64,000 nucleotides of DNA from APNM01 sp040361335. GTDB lineage: Bacteria > Pseudomonadota > Gammaproteobacteria > Nevskiales > Salinisphaeraceae. Every line of letters begins with the position of its first letter. The first letter of the stretch is position 1. The notes below the pieces were generated by a model. That model was not told where the DNA came from, did no database searches, and saw only the letters and a program-made list of their open reading frames with translations. Of the stretch, positions 25,716-34,442 are shown piece after piece. A program made the position numbers and the translations under genes. The stretch covers positions 124,001-188,000 of the forward strand of contig NZ_APNM01000001.1 of assembly GCF_040361335.1 (NCBI RefSeq). The letters are read 5' to 3'.

Positions 25716-27464
25716 TCAGGGGCGGGCCGCGCGCAGCTCCCGGAGCAGGTTCTGGAGCTCCGCGGCCTCGTCCGCCGACAGCGGCTGCCGCTCCTGTCTT
25801 GCCAGCAGCGCCTCGTAGCGGGCCCGCGCGCTGTCGGCGCGCGCGCGGCCGGTGATCCGGTCGATACAGCCGGCGAATTCGCGTGCCAGCCGCTCGTCGT
25901 CGCCGGTGATCGACTGGGCGGCCAATTTCTGTAGTGCCGCGTGTTCGTCGCGGTCGCGCAGCCTTTCGAGGAAGGCCGCAGCGGGTAATCTGGGGTTGTT
26001 GCGGAAAAAATCAATCGCATCGGCCAGAAGACCCGTGCCGGCTACCTCCGATTGCCGTAATGCCTCATACCCGTCGATGTTATCGGCCAACCGGGGCCGA
26101 TCCATGAGTATCTGTAGCGCGCGGCGCACCGGATTCATGCGCAGTTCGCCGCGTGCCGTCGGCGCGGCGGCCGGCGGCGCCGGCCCGGACGCCGATCCGC
26201 CCTCGCGGTAGAGCCGCTCCAGGTCGTTCGCCGGCAGGCCGCTGCGCTCGGCGATCTCGCGGATGAGCTGCGCCTTGAAGGCCTCCGGCGGCAGCTTGCC
26301 GATATACGGGCGGGCGGCCTCGATCAGTTGCGAGCGGCCGTCCGCGTTGTGCAGGTCCAGGCCCTCGGCGAGGCCGTCCAGCAGCACCCGCGAGGCGGGC
26401 CGCGCCTCGTCGATCAGCGCGCGGAAGCCCTCCGGCCCGGCCGGGCCGCGCACCAGGCTGTCCGGGTCCTCGCCCTCGGGCAGGAACAGGAACCGGATGC
26501 GCCGGGTGCCGCGCAGCACCGGCAGCGCCTGCTCCAGGGCCCGCCAGGCGGCGCGCCGGCCGGCGGCGTCGCCGTCGAAGCAGAACACCACCTCGCCGGT
26601 GACCCGGAACAGGGCCTGCAAGTGCTCGGGCGTGGTCGCGGTGCCCAGCGTGGCCACGGCGTTCGGGAAGCCGTGCTGGGCCAGCGCGATCACGTCCATG
26701 TAGCCTTCCACCACCAGCATGCGCGGGATCTCGCGCAACAACTGGCGGGCTTCGTACAGCCCGTAGACGTGCCGCCCCTTGTGGAACAGCGGCGTCTCGG
26801 GCGAGTTCAGGTATTTCGCCTTGTCGTCGCCGAGGGTGCGTCCGCCGAAGCCGATGGTGCGGCCGCGGCCGTCCCGGATCGGGAACATCACCCGGTTGCG
26901 GAAGCGGTCGTAGCTGCGGCCGTCGCGCTCGATCAGCAGCCCCGCCTCGATCGCCGCCCGCCGGTCCACGCGGGCGCCCAGGTTGTCCCAGCCGGGCGGG
27001 GCGAAGCCCAACCCGTAGGTCTTGGCGATCTCGCCGCTGATGCCGCGCCCCTTGAGGTAATCGACGGCTTCCCGGCTGCGGCGCAGCCACTGGCGGTAGT
27101 GGCGGTCGGCGGTCGCCAGCGCGTCGAACAGCGGCTTCTGCCGGTCCGGGTCCGGGCCGGCGCGCGCGTCCTCCGGGATTTCCATGCCGGCCTGGCTCGC
27201 GAGCACTTCGACCGTCTCCCGGAACTCCAGGCGGTCGTATTCCATCAGGAAACTGATGGCGGTGCCGTGGGCGCCGCAGCCGAAGCAGTGATAGAACTGC
27301 TTGGCCGGCGACACCGTGAACGACGGCGATTTCTCGTCGTGAAACGGGCACAGGGCCTGGAATTCCCGCCCCGCCTTGCGCAGCGGCAGCCGCGCCTCGA
27401 TCAGCGCGACGATGTCGGTGCGCGACAGCAGTTCGTCGAGAAAGGCTTGCGGGATGCGGGCCAT
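25716..27464 (-). CDS. dnaG: DNA primase
   Basis: 582 aa from ATG 27464. The CHC2 zinc finger (CPFHDEKSPSFTVSPAKQFYHCFGCG) lies near residues 38-62. The TOPRIM core follows with VVEGYMDVIALAQHG and FCFDGDAAGRRAA. A C-terminal helicase-binding part completes the usual length. It makes RNA primers at the replication fork with DnaB. It lies between yqeY and rpoD on the same strand. Confidence 0.97.
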   Translation of the reverse strand: MARIPQAFLDELLSRTDIVALIEARLPLRKAGREFQALCPFHDEKSPSFTVSPAKQFYHCFGCGAHGTAISFLMEYDRLEFRETVEVLASQAGMEIPEDARAGPDPDRQKPLFDALATADRHYRQWLRRSREAVDYLKGRGISGEIAKTYGLGFAPPGWDNLGARVDRRAAIEAGLLIERDGRSYDRFRNRVMFPIRDGRGRTIGFGGRTLGDDKAKYLNSPETPLFHKGRHVYGLYEARQLLREIPRMLVVEGYMDVIALAQHGFPNAVATLGTATTPEHLQALFRVTGEVVFCFDGDAAGRRAAWRALEQALPVLRGTRRIRFLFLPEGEDPDSLVRGPAGPEGFRALIDEARPASRVLLDGLAEGLDLHNADGRSQLIEAARPYIGKLPPEAFKAQLIREIAERSGLPANDLERLYREGGSASGPAPPAAAPTARGELRMNPVRRALQILMDRPRLADNIDGYEALRQSEVAGTGLLADAIDFFRNNPRLPAAAFLERLRDRDEHAALQKLAAQSITGDDERLAREFAGCIDRITGRARADSARARYEALLARQERQPLSADEAAELQNLLRELRAARP

Positions 27465-27470
27465 TCCCAA

Positions 27471-27505
27471 AAGGTTACAGGGAACGGGTTACAGGGGACA
27501 GAGAA
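27471..27505. repeat. One-armed GRTTACA repeat
   Basis: AAGGTTACAGGGAACGGGTTACAGGGG carries two spaced GGTTACA units between dnaG and yqeY. No matching reverse-complement arm is visible nearby, so it looks like a partial copy of the family at 23667-23738. Confidence 0.6.
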
Positions 27506-27517
27506 GGCGAGCGGCAG

Positions 27518-27967
27518 CTATTGGGGGCCCAACTTGGCTTTGACTCGCGCGCTCACCGTGCCCATGTCGGCGCGGCCCTGGATCTTGGGCTTCAGCATCC
27601 CCATGACCTTGCCCATGTCCTGCATCGAGGCGGCGCCGGTCTCGGCGATCGCCTCGTCGATCAGGGCCCCGAGCGCGGCCTCGTCCAGGGGCTCGGGCAG
27701 GTAGCTCTCCAGCACCACGATCTCGGCGCTCTCGGCGTCGGCCAGGTCGGCGCGACCGGCCTCGCGGTACTGCGATTCGGCGTCGCGGCGCTGCTTGACC
27801 ATCTTGCCGATCACCGCCAGGACACCGTCGTCGCCGAACTCGGTCTGGTCGTCGAGTTCCTTGCGCTGGATTTCGGCCAGCAGCATGCGCAGGACCGCGA
27901 GGCGCTCGCGGTCCTTGGCGCGCAGTGCCGACTTCATGTCGTCGGCTAACTGCTCCTTGAGGGTCAT
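27518..27967 (-). CDS. yqeY: GatB/YqeY domain protein
   Basis: 149 aa. MTLKEQLADDMKSALRAKDRERLAVLRMLLAEIQRKELD and the C-terminal MGKVMGMLKPKIQGRADMGTVSARVKAKL are the YqeY signature, shared with the tail of the GatB amidotransferase. The all-helical domain resembles tRNA-binding modules, but the cellular role is not settled. It lies between rpsU and dnaG, as in many gammaproteobacteria. Confidence 0.93.
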   Translation of the reverse strand: MTLKEQLADDMKSALRAKDRERLAVLRMLLAEIQRKELDDQTEFGDDGVLAVIGKMVKQRRDAESQYREAGRADLADAESAEIVVLESYLPEPLDEAALGALIDEAIAETGAASMQDMGKVMGMLKPKIQGRADMGTVSARVKAKLGPQ

Positions 27968-28019
27968 GTCAGGTTGCGGTGCGCGGTCGCCGCCGCCGTC
28001 GCGGGCGGGGCGAGCCGGC

Positions 28020-28235
28020 TCAGTACTGGCGGGTGAAGCGCTGCTGCTCGCGCTGCAGGCGCTTGAGGTGGCGCTTGACCGCGGCCGCGCGCTTGCGCTT
28101 GCGCGCCTGGCAGGGCTTCTCGAAATGCTCGCGGCGGCGGACCTCGGTCAGCACGCCCGCCTTCTCGCAGCTACGCTTGAAGCGGCGCAGGGCCACCTCG
28201 AACGGCTCGTTTTCCTTGACTCGTACGCTCGGCAT
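28020..28235 (-). CDS. rpsU: Small ribosomal subunit protein bS21
   Basis: 71 aa, the full family length. It begins MPSVRVKENEPFEVALRRFKRSCEKAG, and the basic C-terminus KRKRAAAVKRHLKRLQREQQRF is typical. It helps the 30S subunit select mRNA start sites. It is the first gene of the rpsU-yqeY-dnaG-rpoD operon and divergent from tsaD. The 113-bp gap must hold both promoters. Confidence 0.98.
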   Translation of the reverse strand: MPSVRVKENEPFEVALRRFKRSCEKAGVLTEVRRREHFEKPCQARKRKRAAAVKRHLKRLQREQQRFTRQY

Positions 28236-28348
28236 TAAACGATCACTCTCCGGGATGAGTGCCGAAGCGGCACGGACGCCGCTCCTTTAAAATGGGCGCG
28301 TAGTTTAATCCCGGCCCCGGTCGGTTGCAAAGGGCGGATTGGAGCGAC

Positions 28349-29401
28349 GTGCGCATCCTGGGTATCGAGACATCCTGCGACGAGACCGGCGTGGCCGTGT
28401 ACGACACCGAGCGCGGCCTGCTGGCGCATGCGCTGCACAGCCAGGTGGCGCTGCACGCGGACTACGGCGGCGTGGTGCCGGAGCTGGCTTCGCGGGACCA
28501 TGTCCGCAAGCTGCTGCCGTTGATCGATTCGGTGCGGGCGGAGGCCGGCGGCGGGGTCCCGGACGGCGTCGCCTACACCGCCGGGCCGGGCCTGGTCGGG
28601 GCCCTGCTGGTGGGGGCGTCCGCGGCGGCGGGTCTGGGTCTGGCCTGGGACGTGCCCGTGATCGGTGTGCATCACATGGAAGGGCACCTTCTGTCGCCCA
28701 TGCTCGAGGACGATCCGCCGGCCTTCCCGTTCGTGGCACTGCTGGTCTCTGGCGGTCACACCCTGCTGGTGGAGGTCGCCGGTGTCGGCCGCTACCGCAT
28801 CCTGGGCAGCAGCGTCGACGACGCCGTGGGCGAGGCCTTCGACAAGACGGCCAAGCTGCTGGGCCTGGGCTATCCCGGCGGTCCCGCCCTGGCGGCCCTG
28901 GCCGAGTCGGGCGATCCCGGACGCTTCGCCTTTCCGCGGCCGATGACCGATCGGCCGGGGCTGGACTTTTCCTTCTCCGGCCTCAAGACGGCGGTGTTGC
29001 TGGCCGCGCGCGACGCGGGCGAGACCGCGTACGCGGATGTCGCCCGCGGTTTCGAGGAAGCGGTGGTCGACACCCTGGCGATCAAGTGCGCGCGCGCCCT
29101 GGACGCCACCGGCGCCGGGCGCCTGGTCGTGGCCGGCGGCGTCGGTGCCAATCGCCGTCTGCGGGCGCGTCTGCGGGCCCTGGCGGACGAGCGCGGCGCC
29201 GGCCTGCACTTCCCCCGGCCGGCATTCTGCACCGACAATGGCGCCATGATCGCCTACGCGGGCTCGCTGCGCCTGGGGGAGGGCACGCCTCCGCCGGCGC
29301 CGGCCCGGGCACGCGCCCGCTGGCCGCTCGACGAGCTATGCCCGCCAATGAACCACAGAGGCACAGAGGCACAGGGATACGGGAATGGGTCGGATCGATA
29401 G
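28349..29401 (+). CDS. tsaD: tRNA N6-threonylcarbamoyladenosine transferase TsaD
   Basis: 350 aa from GTG 28349 with GGAG upstream. RILGIETSCDETGVAVYD opens the protein. The metal-binding HHMEGHLLSPML and the motifs ALLVSGGHT, ASKxLG-like FDKTAKLLGLGYPGG and CTDNGAMIAYAG are present. With TsaB, TsaC and TsaE it makes the t6A base at position 37 of ANN-decoding tRNAs. Another partner, tsaC, is at 40725. Family members normally end near WPLDEL. Here about 20 extra residues (from CPPMNHRGTEAQ) are encoded by the intergenic CACAGAG repeat. Confidence 0.96.
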   Translation: MRILGIETSCDETGVAVYDTERGLLAHALHSQVALHADYGGVVPELASRDHVRKLLPLIDSVRAEAGGGVPDGVAYTAGPGLVGALLVGASAAAGLGLAWDVPVIGVHHMEGHLLSPMLEDDPPAFPFVALLVSGGHTLLVEVAGVGRYRILGSSVDDAVGEAFDKTAKLLGLGYPGGPALAALAESGDPGRFAFPRPMTDRPGLDFSFSGLKTAVLLAARDAGETAYADVARGFEEAVVDTLAIKCARALDATGAGRLVVAGGVGANRRLRARLRALADERGAGLHFPRPAFCTDNGAMIAYAGSLRLGEGTPPPAPARARARWPLDELCPPMNHRGTEAQGYGNGSDR

Positions 29402-29487
29402 CGCAAGATACGACATATCGCTTTTGTCGGTATCTTCGCTTTTGGAATGCCTTTCAACCTCTGTGCCCCTGTGTCTCTGTGGTTCAT
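29349..29487. repeat. CACAGAG-type inverted repeat overlapping the tsaD end
   Basis: The left arm (TGAACCACAGAGGCACAGAGG, from 29349) and the right arm (CTCTGTGCCCCTGTGTCTCTG and on to GGTTCATT, to 29487) are reverse complements with period-8 units. A second hairpin lies in the loop. The left arm is translated as the tail of TsaD. A sister copy is at 57179-57316. Confidence 0.9.
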
Positions 29488-29519
29488 TCTTCCTGACGGC
29501 CTGACCTTCCAGGGATAAC

Positions 29520-29879
29520 GTGGACACGATTTTCATACAGGACCTGCGGGTCGATACCGTCATCGGCATCTACGAGTGGGAGCGGCGCATCCGGCAGACT
29601 GTGCGCTTCGACCTGGACATGGCCTTCGACATCCGTGCCGCCGCCGCCGAGGACGATGTCGCCCGCACCCTCGACTACAAGGCGGTGGCCAAGCGCGTGA
29701 TCGCCTTCGTCGAAGCGGCCGAGTTCCGGCTCGTCGAGACGCTGGCGGAGCGGGTGGCGTGGTTGATCCTGGACGAGTTCGATGTCCGTCGGGTCACGGT
29801 CACGCTGGACAAACACTATGCCCTGCGCGGCGCCGGCGGCGTGGGCGTGCGCATCACCCGCGAGGCCGGCCCGGCCTGA
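29520..29879 (+). CDS. folB: Dihydroneopterin aldolase
   Basis: 119 aa from GTG 29520. DTIFIQDLRVDTVIGIYEWERRIRQTVRFDLDM, LDYKAVAKRV, and RLVETLAERVA with catalytic Glu are FolB signatures. It cleaves dihydroneopterin to 6-hydroxymethyl-dihydropterin and glycolaldehyde in folate synthesis. folK follows 38 bp downstream. Confidence 0.95.
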   Translation: MDTIFIQDLRVDTVIGIYEWERRIRQTVRFDLDMAFDIRAAAAEDDVARTLDYKAVAKRVIAFVEAAEFRLVETLAERVAWLILDEFDVRRVTVTLDKHYALRGAGGVGVRITREAGPA

Positions 29880-29917
29880 ATCGCCCCGGCCCTTCGTCCG
29901 CACGAGTGACACCAGAC

Positions 29918-30421
29918 ATGAGACACGAAACCGGCCGGGTCGCCGCCTACGTCGGCATCGGCAGCAACATCGAACCGCGGCGCCACATCCCGCATGCGGT
30001 GCGCCTGCTGCGCGAGCGCTTCGGCGACCTGCGGGTCTCGCCGGTGTACGAGTGCCCGGCGGTCGGCTTCGAGGGGGCCGATTTCCTGAATCTCGTGGTC
30101 GGTTTCGACACCGGCGCCGACATCCCCGCGCTGTTGCAGGCGCTGCGCTGCATCGAGTCGCACTGCGGCCGCGTGCGCGGCGAGCGCACCGCCTCCCGGA
30201 CCATGGACCTGGACCTGCTGCTGTATGGCGACCGGGTCACCGACGGCCCCGACGCCCGCCTGCCGCGTGACGATATCCTGCGCTATGCCTTCGTGCTCCG
30301 TCCGCTGGCCGAGATCGCGCCGGACGCCCGCCATCCGACGGACGGGCGCAGCTACGCCGAGCTGTGGGCGGCGTTCGGAACCGAGGGACAGCCGCTGCGC
30401 CGTGTGGCGCTGGATCTGTAG
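29918..30421 (+). CDS. folK: HPPK (folate pyrophosphokinase)
   Basis: 167 aa from ATG 29918. AAYVGIGSNIEPRRHI, SPVYECPAVGF, FLNLVVGFDT and the metal and ATP motif RTMDLDLLLYGD are diagnostic. It pyrophosphorylates 6-hydroxymethyl-dihydropterin, the step after FolB. It converges on the folM-like gene, with only about 10 bp between the stops. Confidence 0.95.
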   Translation: MRHETGRVAAYVGIGSNIEPRRHIPHAVRLLRERFGDLRVSPVYECPAVGFEGADFLNLVVGFDTGADIPALLQALRCIESHCGRVRGERTASRTMDLDLLLYGDRVTDGPDARLPRDDILRYAFVLRPLAEIAPDARHPTDGRSYAELWAAFGTEGQPLRRVALDL

Positions 30422-30430
30422 GGCGCGGAC

Positions 30431-31174
30431 TCAGCGCCCGAGTCGTCTGCCGCCGTCCACCGGGATCACCGCGCCGGTCAGGTAATCGTTGTCGAGGATG
30501 CCGCGCAGGGCGCGGTAGATGGCTTCGGGGCCGCCGGTGCGGCCGAGCGGGGTGCCGGCCAGGATGGTGTCGCGGTCGTCCTCGCTGTGCCATTCGGTGA
30601 AGTCGATCGGGCCGGGCTGGATCACGTTCGCCTTGACGGCCGGCGCCAGCCGCTTGGCCGTCGACAGGGCGAGGTTCTGGAGGCCGGCCTTGGTGGCGCA
30701 GTAGACGTCGAAGTCGGGCGCCGGGTTGTCGGCGTAGATGTCGGTGATGTAGACGATGTCCGCCGGGCGTTGCGCGGTACCCGTCAGGCGCGGGCCGAGC
30801 AGGCGGTCCAGCAGCCAGGGCGCGAGCATGTGTACCGCCCAGTAGCGCTCGAAATCGGCCGTGGCGTCGTCGGTGTCGTCCGGCGTGCGCGCGAACGCCG
30901 AGGCGTTGTGCACGATGCCGCCCAGGCGCGGCGCGGCCGCCGCGACCGCGGCCGCCACGGCGTGGATGCCGGCGGCCGAGTCGAGGTCCCCCTGCACGGT
31001 GGCGGCGCCGGCCGCGGTCAGCGCGTCCACGTCCGCGGTCGGCGTGCGGTAATGCACGATCACGGGACGGCCGTCCGCCATCAGGCGCCGGGCCAGGTGG
31101 GCGCCGACATTGCGGCCGGCGCCGGTGATCAGGATCGGGGCGGGGGTTTCGGGGTCGGGCATGGGTCGGTCCAT
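30431..31174 (-). CDS. folM: FolM-like pteridine reductase (SDR)
   Basis: 247 aa short-chain dehydrogenase. PILITGAGRNVGAHLARRLMADGRPVIVHYRT gives the cofactor-binding TGxxxxxG. IVHNASAF, IVYITDIYA with Tyr-x-x-x-Lys as YCATK, and TGAVIPVDGGRRL follow E. coli FolM closely. FolM reduces dihydromonapterin to tetrahydromonapterin and has weak dihydrofolate reductase activity. The neighbouring folB and folK strengthen the assignment. A second ATG twelve bases downstream (MPDPETPAP) is a possible start. Confidence 0.8.
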   Translation of the reverse strand: MDRPMPDPETPAPILITGAGRNVGAHLARRLMADGRPVIVHYRTPTADVDALTAAGAATVQGDLDSAAGIHAVAAAVAAAAPRLGGIVHNASAFARTPDDTDDATADFERYWAVHMLAPWLLDRLLGPRLTGTAQRPADIVYITDIYADNPAPDFDVYCATKAGLQNLALSTAKRLAPAVKANVIQPGPIDFTEWHSEDDRDTILAGTPLGRTGGPEAIYRALRGILDNDYLTGAVIPVDGGRRLGR

Positions 31175-31281
31175 CCGGGCGGGATGCGGTAACGGATCGT
31201 TTATGACTTATCCGATATAGTGAGGCGCTTGCCGGCGCCGGTCCGCGCCGGTGCCGCAACGGCTGAAAGGAACGCCGCTCG

Positions 31282-32088
31282 ATGGAATGGTATCAGCTTG
31301 TCGTGCTCGCCCTGGTCCAGGGCATCACCGAGTTCCTGCCGATCTCCAGCTCCGCGCACCTGATCCTGGTGCCCTACGTGTTCGGCTGGTCGGACCAGGG
31401 GTTGGCCTTCGACCTGGCGACCCATCTCGGCAGTCTGGTGGCCGTGATCGCCTATTTCCGGCGGGACCTGGGCGATATGGCCGCCGCCTGGAGCCGTTCC
31501 GTCACCGGACGCGAGGGCGGGCCCGAGGCGCACATGGCCTGGGGCCTGATCCTGGCGACCCTGCCGGCGATCGCCCTCGGCTGCCTCCTGGGCGTGACCG
31601 GCGAGGCGGGGCTGCGCCTCCCCTGGGTGATCGCGGCCGCCAGCATCGGTTTCGGACTGCTGCTGGGCTGGGTCGACGTCCGCGCGCCGCACCGGCACGA
31701 GCCGGAGGTGCTGCGCCTGCGCGGCTACCTGGCCATCGGCCTGGCCCAGGCGCTGGCACTGATACCGGGGTCGTCGCGTTCGGGCATGACCATCATGGCC
31801 GGCCGCTGGCTCGGCCTGACGCGACCGGCGGCGGCCCGCGTGTCCTTCTTCCTGGCGATCCCCGTGACCGCGGCGGCGATCGCGTACGAGGCCGTCAGCC
31901 TGATCCTGCAGCCCGAGGCCGCGCCTTGGGCCGGGCTCGCGGTGGCCGCCGTGCTTTCCGCCGTGTCGGCGGCCCTGGCGATCCACTATTTCCTGCGCAT
32001 GCTCCAGTACATGGGGCTGATGCCCTTCGTGGTGTATCGGGTGGTGCTGGGGGTCGTGCTGTTGGCGGTGTTCGGGTTTGAAGCTTGA
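31282..32088 (+). CDS. uppP: Undecaprenyl-diphosphate phosphatase
   Basis: 268 aa polytopic membrane protein. The UppP/BacA motifs QGITEFLPISSSAHLILVPYVFGW and ALIPGSSRSGMTIMAGRWLGL (catalytic Glu and Arg regions) are intact, with about eight hydrophobic segments. It recycles the lipid carrier for peptidoglycan synthesis, and overexpression gives bacitracin resistance in E. coli. It has no operon partner; a GRTTACA repeat follows. Confidence 0.96.
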   Translation: MEWYQLVVLALVQGITEFLPISSSAHLILVPYVFGWSDQGLAFDLATHLGSLVAVIAYFRRDLGDMAAAWSRSVTGREGGPEAHMAWGLILATLPAIALGCLLGVTGEAGLRLPWVIAAASIGFGLLLGWVDVRAPHRHEPEVLRLRGYLAIGLAQALALIPGSSRSGMTIMAGRWLGLTRPAAARVSFFLAIPVTAAAIAYEAVSLILQPEAAPWAGLAVAAVLSAVSAALAIHYFLRMLQYMGLMPFVVYRVVLGVVLLAVFGFEA

Positions 32089-32110
32089 GCCTCTGCCGCG
32101 AATCCTGCAT

Positions 32111-32200
32111 GGCAGGTTACGGGTTACAGATTACAGGTTACAGCGTTGCCGTCTCGGGGGGTTGGGCAAAGGCCCTGTCACCTGTCACCTGCAACCTGCC
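32111..32200. repeat. GRTTACA-family inverted repeat at the cca 3' end
   Basis: The left arm reads GGTTACG, GGTTACA, GATTACA, GGTTACA. The right arm CCTGTCACCTGTCACCTGCAACC is the approximate complement. It overlaps the end of cca, whose last codons (Q V A G D R stop) are read from the right arm. Confidence 0.85.
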
Positions 32201-33401
32201 GAATGGCTGCTATCCGCCGCTTGCGCAGTTCCTCGGCGATCGCGGGGCCGGTGAGACCGCTCTCGGCGATCTCGCGGGCACTGACCGCGCGGGCGAGGTC
32301 CAGTGCCCGGCGCAGGTGAGCCGCCTGCGGGTAATCGCGATCCTCGAATCCCTCGCGGCCGCGGGCGTCGGCCTCGCAGGCCAGCAGCAAATCCTCGAAG
32401 CGTTCCGGGCGGCGGAAGGCGTCGGCGGCTTCGAGCAGGTCGAGCACGGTGGCCGGGCGTAGCTCTAGCGCGCGGTGGACATGCAGGTGCCAGCGGGTGG
32501 CCAGCAGCGCCAGGTCGCGGTGGGCGCGCGGCACGCCGAGCCGCTCGCAGCAGGCCCGCACCGGCGCAACGCCGGCGGCCTCGTGGCCGTGGTGGGCCGG
32601 CCAGCGGTCGCGGGGTGTCAGGGCCTTGCCGAAGTCGTGGCACAGGACCGCGAAGCGCACGGCGGTCGAGGTCTCCATGCGGGCGGCCTGGGCCAGCGCC
32701 AACAGGGTGTGCCGCCCGCTGTCGATCTCGGGATGATGGGTCTCGGGTTGGGGCACGCCGAACAGCGCATCCAGCTCGGGGAACAGCCGGGCGAGGGCGC
32801 CGACCTCCCGCAACAGTTCGAAGAAGCGCTGCGGTCCGGGCAGGGCCAGGCTGCGCTCGGTCTCGGACCAGACCCGCTCGGGCACCAGGTGGTCGACCTC
32901 GCCGTCAGCGACCATGCGCGCCAGCAGGGCCTTGGTCTCGTCGGCCACGCGGAAACCGAGCGGCGCGAAACGCGCATAGAAGCGGGCCACGCGCAGCAGC
33001 CGCACGGGGTCTTCCACGAAGGCGTCGGAGACATGCCGGAGCAGGCGGGCCTCCAGATCGCGGCGGCCACCGAACGGATCGACCAGCCGGCCGTCGTCGT
33101 CACGGGCGATGGCGTTGACGGTCAGGTCCCGGCGTTCGAGGTCGTCCTCAAGGGTCACGTCGGTGCCGGTGTGGAACACGAAGCCGTGGTAGCCGCGCCC
33201 GGATTTACGCTCGGTGCGGGCCAGGGCGTGTTCCTCGCCGGTCTCGGGATGGAGGAACACCGGGAAATCCCGTCCCACCGGCCGGTAGCCGGCGGCCTCC
33301 ATGTCCGCGGGCGTGGCGCCCACCACCACCCAATCGCGTTCGCGCACGGGCAGCCCGAGCAATTCATCCCGTACCGCCCCGCCCACCAGGTAGGTCTTCA
33401 T
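32178..33401 (-). CDS. cca: tRNA CCA-adding enzyme (multifunctional)
   Basis: 407 aa from ATG 33401. MKTYLVGGAVRDELLGLPVRERDWVVVG is the class II nucleotidyltransferase core with GGAVRD and RDWVV. RRDLTVNAIARD and DPVRLLRVARFYARF follow. A C-terminal HD phosphohydrolase region (LCHDFGKALTP, HGHEAAG) is present, as in E. coli Cca. It repairs tRNA 3' ends. The start overlaps the upstream gene's stop by four bases (33398-33401). The final residues come from a GRTTACA repeat. Confidence 0.95.
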   Translation of the reverse strand: MKTYLVGGAVRDELLGLPVRERDWVVVGATPADMEAAGYRPVGRDFPVFLHPETGEEHALARTERKSGRGYHGFVFHTGTDVTLEDDLERRDLTVNAIARDDDGRLVDPFGGRRDLEARLLRHVSDAFVEDPVRLLRVARFYARFAPLGFRVADETKALLARMVADGEVDHLVPERVWSETERSLALPGPQRFFELLREVGALARLFPELDALFGVPQPETHHPEIDSGRHTLLALAQAARMETSTAVRFAVLCHDFGKALTPRDRWPAHHGHEAAGVAPVRACCERLGVPRAHRDLALLATRWHLHVHRALELRPATVLDLLEAADAFRRPERFEDLLLACEADARGREGFEDRDYPQAAHLRRALDLARAVSAREIAESGLTGPAIAEELRKRRIAAIRQVAGDR

Positions 33402-34339
33402 CGGGCGGTCCGGCAGGGCAGGTAACGCGGCAGGGTGTCGCGCATCGCGACCGGCGCGATGTCCAGGTCCGCCGGACCGGGTTCCTGCCCGTCGGGGATG
33501 CTGTCGGTCTGCAGGGTCATGTAGTTGTCGCGCGAGAACGGCTTGCCGGGCATGGTGCCCAGCAGGCCGGCCTCCAGGCGCGAGAGAGGATCCGGCAGGC
33601 GCCAGATGCGCGCCCGCCGGCCGAGAGCGGCGGCCACCGCGCGTGCGCACTCTTCCAGGGTAAGGATGTCCGGGCCGTAGAGCTGGTAGCGGCGGCGATG
33701 GGTCTCGGGGTCGTCCAGGCTGCGCGCGAACGCTTCCGCGACGTCGGCCACGTACACCGGCGCCAGGCGGGTGCCGGCGCAGGGCAGGGGCAGGAAGCCG
33801 CCGGCGCGCCGCAGGAGGCGCTCGATGCGGCAGGTGAAGCGGTCGCCCGGCCCGAAGATCGCGGACGGCTTGAACAGGGTCCAGGGGATGCGGCCGCCGA
33901 GCTCGACCTGGAGGGCGTTGGCGCCCTCGCCCTTGGAGCGCAGGCAGCGGCTGGGCGAACTGCCGGCCTGGGCGCCGAGCACGCCCATGTGCAGTACCCG
34001 TTCGACCCGCAGCTCGCGGCAGACCCGCCCGAGCGTGCGCGGCAACTCCGAATTCACTGCCTGGAACTCGCGGCCGCCGTGGCCGTGTTCGTTGAAGATG
34101 CCGACCAGGTTGATGACCACGTCGCAGCCGTCCAGCGTGCGGGTCAGGAACTCGCGGTCGTGGACGTCGCCGCGCTGTAGCCGGAGGTTGTCGCGTTCCA
34201 GATCGCGATGGCGCGTCGGGTCGCGGCTGGGCACGACCAGCTCGTGGCCGTCGGCGATCAGGCGCGCGCACAGCACCCGCCCGACGAAGCCGGTCCCGCC
34301 GAGAACGCCGATGCGGTGTCGGGTTGGCGCGTCGCTCAT
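33398..34339 (-). CDS. NAD(P)-binding epimerase-like protein (NDUFA9 group)
   Basis: 313 aa extended short-chain dehydrogenase. GVLGGTGFVGRVLCARLIADGHELVV is the Rossmann motif. DVVINLVGIFNEHG, KGEGANALQVELGGRIPWTLFKPSAIFGPGDRF and PVYVADVAEAFARSL are characteristic of the complex-I NDUFA9-like subgroup. The bacterial role is not defined; quinone or lipid-related functions have been suggested. It is translationally coupled to cca by a four-base overlap. Confidence 0.82.
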   Translation of the reverse strand: MSDAPTRHRIGVLGGTGFVGRVLCARLIADGHELVVPSRDPTRHRDLERDNLRLQRGDVHDREFLTRTLDGCDVVINLVGIFNEHGHGGREFQAVNSELPRTLGRVCRELRVERVLHMGVLGAQAGSSPSRCLRSKGEGANALQVELGGRIPWTLFKPSAIFGPGDRFTCRIERLLRRAGGFLPLPCAGTRLAPVYVADVAEAFARSLDDPETHRRRYQLYGPDILTLEECARAVAAALGRRARIWRLPDPLSRLEAGLLGTMPGKPFSRDNYMTLQTDSIPDGQEPGPADLDIAPVAMRDTLPRYLPCRTAR

Positions 34340-34442
34340 GCGTTGCCGTTCCTGGTGCCTGTCTGCGCCGGGCTATCGTCGGGGGCCGGGCCGGCCCGGT
34401 CAAGCGGCGCCTGCCGCGGTGCCCGATCGCCGGCCGGCGCGG

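Noticed and set aside
32178..34403. A single 741-codon minus-strand frame
   Set aside because: Only its last 407 codons are the cca gene. The upstream part is an out-of-frame shadow of the NDUFA9-like gene with arginine/proline-rich nonsense.
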